5,968 bases of DNA. Origin: Candidatus Scatousia excrementipullorum. GTDB lineage: Bacteria > Cyanobacteriota > Vampirovibrionia > Gastranaerophilales > Gastranaerophilaceae. The DNA lies in assembly GCA_017694215.1 (NCBI GenBank), contig JADIND010000085.1:1-5968 (forward strand), in the 5' to 3' direction. Positions within the stretch are counted from its first letter, which is position 1, and each line of letters starts with the position of its first letter. The translations under genes and the position numbers were made by a program. Shown piece after piece: positions 1-5,600 of the stretch. The notes below the pieces were generated by a model. That model saw nothing but the letters and a program-made list of their open reading frames with translations, made no database searches and was not told the DNA's origin.

Positions 1-168
1 GTTGAAGATATCAACGCTAAAATCGAAATCGTTCAGGCTCAAGATAAAAATCTTGAATTACGTCTTAAACAACTCGATACCGAACAAGACGCAATTCAAA
101 CCGAAATCGATGCCGTTCAAAAAGTTATCGAAAAAAACGTCGAATCTACTTTCAAAACCTTCGGTTAA
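1..168 (+). CDS. C-terminal fragment of a coiled-coil protein (5' end outside window)
   Basis: Frame 1 is open from the first base to a TAA at 166-168 and encodes the last 55 residues of a protein whose start lies outside the window. The peptide is rich in Glu, Lys, Gln and Asp, with Ile, Leu and Val recurring at heptad-like spacing, and it ends in Phe-Lys-Thr-Phe-Gly. This is an extended amphipathic helix, almost certainly a coiled coil. Codon choice is skewed: five of six Ile codons are ATC, both Phe codons are TTC, both Asn in the second half and near the start are mostly AAC, and both Glu and Lys use the A-ending codons, a pattern typical of a highly expressed gene and unlike the other genes here. 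A strong intrinsic terminator follows about 80 bases downstream. The function cannot be assigned; similar coiled-coil tails occur on structural, appendage or surface proteins. Frame and stop are clear; identity is unknown. Confidence 0.75.
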   Translation, partial: VEDINAKIEIVQAQDKNLELRLKQLDTEQDAIQTEIDAVQKVIEKNVESTFKTFG

Positions 169-177
169 TTATAAATT

Positions 178-195
178 TTATAAAACTTATAAAAC
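178..195. repeat. Perfect tandem 9-bp direct repeat
   Basis: The unit TTATAAAAC occurs twice back to back (178-186 and 187-195), immediately downstream of the coiled-coil gene's stop codon. It lies in a very AT-rich 3' untranslated stretch and may have arisen by replication slippage. No function is apparent. Confidence 0.6.
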
Positions 196-246
196 CAGAA
201 AAAATTTCCTTTTATTTAATATAATTAATTTCCCTATTAATTTCCT

Positions 247-273
247 GACGACTTCAAAAAGTCGTTTTTTTTT
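247..273 (+). terminator. Rho-independent terminator of the coiled-coil gene
   Basis: A 7-bp perfect stem, ACGACTT (248-254) pairing with AAGTCGT (259-265), encloses a 4-base CAAA loop and is followed by an uninterrupted run of T to 273. This ends the transcript of the upstream coiled-coil gene. The last T bases of the tract are also the first bases of the -35 box of the next promoter, so the two transcription units are packed end to end. Confidence 0.88.
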
Positions 274-299
274 GCACAAATTTATTAAGCTTATATAAA
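272..299 (+). promoter_or_regulatory. Sigma-70-type promoter for the aminotransferase gene
   Basis: TTGCAC (272-277) and TATAAA (294-299) are separated by 16 bases, which is a good match to the housekeeping -35/-10 consensus. It would start transcription near 306, giving a leader of about 45 bases before the ATG at 353. A second TATAAA at 305-310 lacks a comparable -35. The position directly after a terminator, with no other gene between, supports independent transcription of the aminotransferase. Confidence 0.6.
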
Positions 300-338
300 G
301 GCAGTATAAACGTGTGGTAAACTTATATTATAGGAAAA

Positions 339-344
339 AAGGAG
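339..344 (+). promoter_or_regulatory. Shine-Dalgarno that fixes the aminotransferase start at 353
   Basis: AAGGAG lies 8 bases before the ATG at 353. The same frame stays open upstream to a GTG at 314, but that longer form would place this ribosome binding site inside the coding sequence and add 13 residues absent from the family. The ATG at 353 is therefore the start. An out-of-frame ATG at 348 hits a stop after one further codon. Confidence 0.9.
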
Positions 345-352
345 AGTATGAC

Positions 353-1477
353 ATGATACCAATTTTAGATTCAAAACGTCAGTATGCCGAAATCGGCACG
401 GAAGTAGAAAAAGCAGTATGTGAAGTTTTACGTTCAGGCTCTTATATTTTAGGACCGAACACAAAAGCTCTTGAACAGGAACTAGCAGACTTTATCGGAT
501 GCAAATACACTGTAGGTCTTAACTCGGGAACAGATGCACTTCATCTTGCACTGAGAGCTTTAGATATAGGTGCCGGAGATGAAGTTATTACCGTTGCATT
601 CACTTTTGTTGCAACAACCGAGGCTATAGGCATTGTAGGTGCAAAACCTGTATTCGTTGATATTGACCCTGATACATTCAATCTTGACGCCTCTAAATTG
701 GAAGCGGCTATAACACCGAAAACAAAAGCTATTATTCCGGTACACCTTTATGGACAACCTTGTGATATGGATAAGATTATGGAAGTTGCAAAACGCCACA
801 ACTTACACGTAATCGAAGACTGTTGTCAGGCAATCGGGGCTTTATACAAAGGTAAAATGGTCGGTACGTTTGGCGATTTCGGATGTTTAAGCTTCTATCC
901 GACTAAAAACTTAGGCGGCATGGGCGACGGCGGTTTAATCATGACAAGTGATGAAAAATTACGTGACAGAGTAGTTGCTCTAAGAAACCACGGCGGTGCA
1001 ATACGTTATCATCACGATGAAATCGGCGTTAACAGCAGACTTGATGAAATTCAGGCTGCAATCCTGCGTGTAAAACTTCCGCATATTAAAGAATGGAATG
1101 AAAAAAGACGTGAACATGCTTACTTCTATAACAAACTGTTTGCAGACTGCCCTGATGTTCAAACTCCGAAAGAACTTGATAACACATATTGTGTTTACCA
1201 CCAGTACACAGTTAAAATTCCTAACCGCGACGAAGTTCATAAAATGCTTCAGGAAAACGGTATCGGTGCAATGCTTTATTACCCGATTCCTTTACACTTG
1301 CAAAAAGTTCATGCTTATCTCGGTGTAGGCAAAGGCTCTCTGCCTGTAACAGAAAAAAATACTGAACTGGTTGTATCACTTCCTATGTTCCCTGAAATTA
1401 CGGAAGAAGAACAAAGAACCGTTGCAAAAACATTGATTGACTGTATTCAAAAGTCAAAATCACTCGTTAAAGCATAA
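353..1477 (+). CDS. DegT/DnrJ/EryC1/StrS-family PLP-dependent sugar aminotransferase
   Basis: The 374-residue product has the usual length for this fold-type I family, which transfers an amino group, usually from glutamate, to a nucleotide-linked keto sugar in the cytoplasm. Visible family signatures are the N-terminal LDSKRQYAEI segment, SGSYILGP (about 28-35), the cofactor-phosphate motif NSGTDALHLAL (57-67), ITVAFTFVAT (79-88), VDIDPDTFNLD (102-112), IEDCCQAIGA (154-163), the PLP lysine K185 in SFYPTKNLGGMGDGG, RYHHDEIGVNSRLDEIQAA (218-236) and YYPIPLHLQ (309-317). It most resembles the 3-amino-sugar branch (WbpE, FdtB, QdtB types), so UDP- or dTDP-3-keto-sugar is the likeliest substrate; the exact sugar cannot be read from sequence. 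The common EDAAQA is EDCCQA here. The gene stands alone between terminators, without sugar-nucleotide neighbours in view. The start is set by AAGGAG 8 bases upstream. Family assignment is very secure; specificity is inferred. Confidence 0.95.
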   Translation: MIPILDSKRQYAEIGTEVEKAVCEVLRSGSYILGPNTKALEQELADFIGCKYTVGLNSGTDALHLALRALDIGAGDEVITVAFTFVATTEAIGIVGAKPVFVDIDPDTFNLDASKLEAAITPKTKAIIPVHLYGQPCDMDKIMEVAKRHNLHVIEDCCQAIGALYKGKMVGTFGDFGCLSFYPTKNLGGMGDGGLIMTSDEKLRDRVVALRNHGGAIRYHHDEIGVNSRLDEIQAAILRVKLPHIKEWNEKRREHAYFYNKLFADCPDVQTPKELDNTYCVYHQYTVKIPNRDEVHKMLQENGIGAMLYYPIPLHLQKVHAYLGVGKGSLPVTEKNTELVVSLPMFPEITEEEQRTVAKTLIDCIQKSKSLVKA

Positions 1478-1499
1478 AATTATAACATACACATATAAG

Positions 1500-1533
1500 A
1501 AAAAGCCTCGTTTTTAACAAAACGGGGCTTTTT
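1500..1533. terminator. Bidirectional terminator between converging genes
   Basis: A 15-bp stem (1500-1514 with 1519-1533) containing a single G-T pair closes a 4-base TAAC loop. The arms start with AAAAA and end with TTTTT, so a T run follows the GC-containing stem in both directions. It terminates the aminotransferase (+), whose stop is 23 bases upstream. It also terminates the converging 136-residue gene (-), whose TAA stop codon (1532-1534) lies within the end of the right arm. Confidence 0.9.
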
Positions 1534-1942
1534 AGCAAGCAAAATTCAATTTATTTCCTCTTTGAATATATTCAGTCTGCACGGAGCCGTCCTGCATAGT
1601 GACATCTCTGGTGACACTTCCGATAACATGTGTGCCGAAACTAAAATCAGTTCCGTAAGCCATATAATTATTTTCGGGAGCGAGAGTGGCTTTAATATTC
1701 ATTCCGAAAACGCGGGCGATTGTTGCCATCTGGTCAGCACTGCTGTAACCGGAATTTATTCCCTGCTCTTTTTTACTTTCCTGAGATTGTGTAACCCTGC
1801 CCGGAGTAATGGGGTTCGTTGCGGGATCAGCAATTCTCGCCCCTTGCTCGGCAGCCGCGGCAGAATAACTGGCTATTGTATCATTAACAGCAGCCTTTGG
1901 CATTCCGACTTTATTAATGCTTAAATTATCATTAGGGTTCAT
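1532..1942 (-). CDS. Hypothetical 136-residue protein, family not recognised
   Basis: The ATG (CAT at 1940-1942 on the + strand) is preceded by an AAAGGA-type ribosome binding site (1955-1960) with a rather long 12-base gap; the frame ends at the converging terminator. I do not recognise the protein. There is no signal peptide or transmembrane stretch, so it is probably cytoplasmic. Residues 17-40 are Ala-rich (SYSAAAAEQGARIADPA) and probably helical. Residues 40-66 are Pro, Thr, Ser, Gln and Gly rich and look disordered. Residues 67-85 (SSADQMATIARVFGMNIKA) could be an amphipathic helix. The last 50 residues alternate polar and hydrophobic residues, suggesting a small beta-rich domain, and the chain ends in Cys. 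It is chosen over the overlapping opposite-strand frame because it has a promoter, a ribosome binding site and a terminator in register and a more protein-like composition. It appears monocistronic, with an approximately 138-base leader. Confidence 0.72.
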   Translation of the reverse strand: MNPNDNLSINKVGMPKAAVNDTIASYSAAAAEQGARIADPATNPITPGRVTQSQESKKEQGINSGYSSADQMATIARVFGMNIKATLAPENNYMAYGTDFSFGTHVIGSVTRDVTMQDGSVQTEYIQRGNKLNFAC

Positions 1943-2025
1943 GATATATTACAATCCTTTTTCTATACTCTCATATATATAAAGTATATAAGATTAAAAA
2001 AATTGTCTTTTTGGGGTAGTATAGC

Positions 2026-2039
2026 TTAACATATGTTAA
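2026..2039. promoter_or_regulatory. 14-bp perfect palindrome in the leader of the 136-residue gene
   Basis: TTAACATATGTTAA is a perfect 14-bp palindrome. It lies between the proposed leftward promoter (2087-2115) and the ATG at 1942, downstream of the expected transcription start. It could be an operator for a dimeric repressor acting as a roadblock. In this AT-rich spacer a chance palindrome is also possible. Confidence 0.3.
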
Positions 2040-2086
2040 CAAAAATTTTTCAATCCTCATGTATATTATGACTCATATTTTAATAC

Positions 2087-2115
2087 AATATAACCCTATT
2101 GTTAAGTTTTGTAAA
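2087..2115 (-). promoter_or_regulatory. Leftward sigma-70-type promoter for the 136-residue gene
   Basis: Read on the minus strand, TTTACA (2110-2115) and TATATT (2087-2092) are separated by exactly 17 bases, and each differs from the consensus hexamer at one position. Transcription would start near 2080 and run leftward through an approximately 138-base AT-rich leader to the ATG at 1942. No other promoter-like pair of this quality was seen on the minus strand of the spacer. Confidence 0.55.
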
Positions 2116-2131
2116 GTGTAAATTCTACACT
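2115..2131. promoter_or_regulatory. Inverted repeat abutting the leftward -35 box (possible operator)
   Basis: AGTGTA (2115-2120) and TACACT (2126-2131) form perfect 6-bp arms around a 5-base centre. The first base overlaps the leftward -35 hexamer, and the repeat lies between the two divergent promoters of this spacer, a usual position for a shared regulator site. Related half-sites recur further right. Confidence 0.4.
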
Positions 2132-2176
2132 ATATGGGCGTTTTAAGGTATTAAAAAAATTCATGAAAACATCTTG

Positions 2177-2205
2177 TTGACATTTAAAACTATTTGGAGC
2201 ATAAT
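2177..2205 (+). promoter_or_regulatory. Rightward sigma-70-type promoter of the small RNA candidate
   Basis: A perfect TTGACA (2177-2182) and CATAAT (2200-2205, one mismatch to the consensus) are separated by 17 bases. This is the best promoter match in the window. It points into a stretch without a convincing reading frame that ends at a strong terminator at 2326-2351. It is divergent from the promoter at 2087-2115, with 61 bases between the two -35 boxes. Confidence 0.65.
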
Positions 2206-2211
2206 AATTAC

Positions 2212-2351
2212 ATAAGATTTAAGTGTAGTCGAAACACTAAATATAAATAGATTCATTAACCCCAAAAACATATAAACTCCTAAATAATAAACACTAAAAG
2301 AGACCATTAGGATGCAGAAAACGACCCACTCAGAAATGAGTGGTTTTTTTT
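2212..2351 (+). ncRNA. Candidate small RNA gene of about 140 nt
   Basis: A near-consensus promoter (2177-2205) predicts a start close to 2212, and an excellent intrinsic terminator (2326-2351) gives a transcript of about 140 nucleotides. The segment has no credible coding frame: the only ATG frame of note starts at 2312, runs straight through the terminator stem and lacks a well-placed Shine-Dalgarno. The 5' end can fold into a hairpin (2219-2226 with 2234-2240, one bulged A, 7-base loop). The middle, 2241-2310, is A-rich and probably single-stranded, and the 3' end is the terminator hairpin with its oligo-U tail, the usual layout of a trans-acting bacterial small RNA. It does not look like tRNA, tmRNA, 6S or the signal-recognition-particle RNA. 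Boundaries are predicted from sequence alone. A short peptide mRNA or an untranslated leader with an attenuator are alternatives. Confidence 0.5.
2326..2351 (+). terminator. Strong intrinsic terminator with GAAA tetraloop
   Basis: CCACTCA (2326-2332) pairs perfectly with TGAGTGG (2337-2343) around a GNRA-type GAAA loop and is followed by eight T bases (2344-2351). The direction is clearly rightward. On the minus strand only a broken T run follows the stem, so it could at most weakly terminate read-through from the autotransporter gene, whose stop codon is about 280 bases away. Confidence 0.9.
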
Positions 2352-2622
2352 ATCTGTGTCAAAAAATTCCGACACTATATGCGACCTTCCTTACAACGGA
2401 GCCTAGCTCCTTTTGTTAACATTGAAATTGAGGGGGATTATTTACTCATTTCATTCAGAAACATTAACAGCTGCGGCACAACGATACTGTCACGGTTCAG
2501 AATCTCTCTATTTGTAATTATTTAGAACCATGAACCGTTTGAAAAATAAAAAGTTTTTCCTGCAAGGCTCAAATAAATTTTCTACGTTTTCAGGATAACA
2601 TGTACGGACAAAGGACGGAAAA
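2352..2622. other. Non-coding spacer between the small RNA candidate and the autotransporter 3' end
   Basis: No coding sequence is convincing here on either strand. On the plus strand an open frame runs to about 2525, but it begins within the terminator and has no ribosome binding site. Structure seen: a short hairpin GGAGC/GCTCC (2398-2410, 3-base loop) followed by TTTTGTT on the plus strand, and an 8-bp inverted repeat ACGGTTCA (2492-2499) / TGAACCGT (2531-2538) with a 31-base gap. An A/T homopolymer patch covers about 2541-2558. No clear leftward terminator with a proper T tract follows the autotransporter stop, so its 3' untranslated region may extend well into this stretch. Confidence 0.45.
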
Positions 2623-2632
2623 CTATTTTCCG
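2616..2632. other. Perfect hairpin with the autotransporter stop codon as its loop
   Basis: CGGAAAA (2616-2622) and TTTTCCG (2626-2632) are perfect 7-bp arms, and the 3-base loop is exactly the TAG stop codon of the autotransporter read on the minus strand. No T tract follows on that strand, so it is not a standard terminator. It might protect the mRNA 3' end, or it may be a coincidence. Confidence 0.45.
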
Positions 2633-5600
2633 GCAATTTTTCTATCAAGAGATTTTATAACTTTCTTTATCTTTGGACTTTCTACTGTTTCTGCTTTATC
2701 CTTGCCGAAACTCCAGCGGAAACCGCCGGTAAAGGCTACACCATTTCTACCGCCATTGCGTATCATCGTCTGGAAAAATGCAGTGAATCTCTCTGCCCAG
2801 CGTTTCTGTACGCCGAGTCCGTATTCTACATATGGTTTTATATGCATATCAGGCAATGTAATACCGTTTGCTGTCGTGTCCGTCTGATTAAGCAAGTTCC
2901 ACACCATACCGACTGATGCGTATGGCTGCCAGCCGTCTTTCAGGTTAGCGATGAACCTAATGCTCGGATTCAACTGGATTGTGTGCAGAGGTTCCGAATC
3001 TATCTTAACGCCGGCAGAATTTGTGTAATCAAATGTGTTTACAAATGTATAATTCATAAACATTATTGGCTGAAAGATAAATTTGCCTTCTTGAAATTCA
3101 AAGTTGTAACCCGTTTTTGACCCAACGCCGGCAAGCAGGGATACAAAGTTATCTGTTCCGTACATATTAGAAGTTTCGCCAACAGTAGCTCCGGCACTGG
3201 CTGTTATTGCCGTCCAGAAGTTTCCTTTATAAAAGGTCTGCGTTAATCCAAGCAAGCCGCCGTTCATACTTGTATCATTGCCTGAATAATTCAGCTGTGA
3301 ACCATTGTAGCCAACATATCCGGTTGTTACTCCTGTCCACCCGTTTTTCAAATCCTGAAAATCACTGTCAAAGCCGGCTAGAGTTCCGTAAGTTATTGCA
3401 TCTACATCAGGACCGTTTTTCAGGTTCAAACTTTCAAACGTTACATACGGTCTTACCCAGGCTCCGTTATTCTGGAATTCAGGTGCTAAGCCGCCGAGGT
3501 TTTCATTATATTCTGTACTAATGACATATTGATTATTTTTTATCATTGACAGACGTTCCGAATACGGAAGCTGTGTGAATGCGTCGGCGTGTTCAAAAAC
3601 ATATTTAAAGGTTTCGTTTATCGTTGCCTGACCTGCAGCAAGTGTAGCAACAGGGGCACTTAGCACTGCAGGGTTAAAAGTGTCCGGATTATTACTGCCG
3701 CCACCGCCTCGGGTAAAGAGCATATAGCCCGCATCATCTCTGTTATCGTAGCTTACATCATATCTATATATTGGCGTATATGCCGTTTTTACTGTTGTCG
3801 CGGCATTTTCTTTTAACCCTTCATCTGCAAACAACACTGCTGTTACATTCTCTTTTCCGTCAGAGAGCAAATTTACAGCTGATACAATCAAACTTCCGCT
3901 ATGAGTACCGTATGACGGAGCAGTAAATCTGTCCATTGTTTTATTCGCAAGGTCTACGTCTGCAGCAAAGTTTGTATCGCTGCCAACAGTCAGGCTGTTC
4001 ACTGTATTCACGGCAATCCGGCTGTTTAGCATATCTATTGTGGTATTGGAAAGCGTAACATCTCCGCTATTGATTGTGTTATACAGGTAAAAACGAGTTT
4101 TTGTGATGTCATCGCCGGTTATGCTCAATTTGTAGTCGGTACCGTCAATGCCGTCTGACATAAGAAATTTTCCGCCGTTTTCCATTTTCATATTCATTAC
4201 GGCATTACCGGCTAAATAGATAGCATTATTTTTCCGCTCGCCGGCACTTTCTGTGTAGTTTCCTTGAAAGGTAGATGTATAACCGTCTTTTGCGGTCAGG
4301 TCAATGCTGCCGCCATCACTATAGATTGCTCCGCCATGAGCTTCGCCTGTCGCACTCACCGCCGCATTGCCGATAAAATCACTGTTGATTATATTATTTA
4401 TAACGGAATCATAATTGTTTATTGCCCCACCCTTGGCAACGTCATCAGCAGAATTTACAGTATTGCCTAAAAACGATGCTGTTATAGTTTCTATTACAGA
4501 ATTTCTATAGTTATCTATAGCACCTCCGGCTTGAGCAGCCGAATTTCGGATAAAATTGCCGGATAGACTTTCTATAGTTCCACCATCCGTATTTTCTATA
4601 GCTCCTCCACTTCCTCCGGCACTGTTTTCTATAAAATCGCCTGTTATGTTTTTGACCAACCCTTCAACAACTTCATCCGAATTAATATAGTTACGGATTA
4701 CACCACCATGAAGTGTGGAATAATTATTAATAAATATCCCCTTTATGGTATCTATTAACCCGCTGGTAATAATGGCTCCACCCAAATTCGCTTGATTTTT
4801 AGAAAAAACACCTGTAATCGTTTTAATTTCATTTAAATTAGATATAGCTCCACCATTAGACGAAGAATTATTAACAAAATTACCACCAATAAAATCTATT
4901 ATACCGCCCCTATTATTATTTATCGCACCGCCATCTTTAACACTATTGTTATTTATAAAATTAGCATTTATTGTCACGATTTCACTATGACCATTATAAA
5001 TTCCGCCACCATTGTTATTTGAAGAATTATTAATAAAATCTCCTGATATTAAACTTATTACGCCACTATAACTATAAATAGCTCCACCATCACGATTTGA
5101 AATATTATTTATAAAATTTCCTTTAATAAACTCTATATTTGATGCGGAAGACTCAAAGATAGCTCCTCCATAGCTTGTTGAAGAATTGTTTATAAAGTTA
5201 CCACTTATCGATTCTAATTCTCCGTTATAACTTGCAATAGCTCCGCCATAAACCCCAAAATTATTTATAAAATCTCCGGTTATAGAACCTAAAGTTCCGG
5301 CATAATTAAAAATAGCTCCGCCATAACTGCTACTTGCTGTGTTATTAATAAAATCGCCGGTAATTGCTGATATACTCCCGAGATTATATATACCGCCTCC
5401 TACTGAAGAATTCTGATCAATAAAATGGTCAACAATATCACCCATCGTGCTTGAGTTTGCAAGGCTTTCGGCGGATTCTGCAGTTATCGTCAGGTCGTAG
5501 AAGTGCGAAATTACGTCTTTAGTTGTATAACTTTTAGTTATCGTCTGTCCGGTTTTATCTACATATGAATATGTGCCGGTTTTATCTTTCAATTCATACA

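Noticed and set aside
2..298. Plus-strand open frame of 98 codons overlapping the coiled-coil fragment
   Set aside because: It is a Lys/Phe/Asn-rich out-of-frame reading of the coiled-coil gene that continues through the terminator hairpin. The frame-1 product is far more protein-like and stops just before the terminator.
1562..1924. Plus-strand open frame opposite the 136-residue gene
   Set aside because: It has no ribosome binding site or promoter. Its Cys/Ser/Arg-rich product is typical of an antisense shadow, and the minus-strand gene has all expression signals in register.
1973..2062. 29-codon minus-strand frame in the leader of the 136-residue gene (possible leader peptide)
   Set aside because: No Shine-Dalgarno precedes its ATG and there is no run of regulatory codons or attenuator hairpin after it. 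An AT-rich leader gives such frames by chance.
2312..2419. 35-codon plus-strand frame starting at the ATG at 2312
   Set aside because: It reads straight through the terminator stem and T run (2326-2351) and has no properly spaced Shine-Dalgarno, so the transcript would end before the stop codon.
2340..2525. 61-codon plus-strand frame beginning with GTG
   Set aside because: The start lies inside the terminator hairpin, there is no ribosome binding site, and the peptide shows no recognisable features.
2492..2538. 8-bp inverted repeat as insertion-sequence ends or a terminator of the autotransporter
   Set aside because: The arms enclose only 31 bases with no transposase, no T tract follows on the minus strand, and no target duplication is visible.
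4264..4470. Plus-strand open frames within the autotransporter (also near 2600-2887, 3207-3521 and 5573-5764)
   Set aside because: They are antisense shadows of a long, well-supported gene, without ribosome binding sites or plausible products.
4324..5424. CRISPR array or non-coding satellite
   Set aside because: The repeats are degenerate, in frame, contiguous without unique spacers, and explained by GGAI/FxxN protein repeats.
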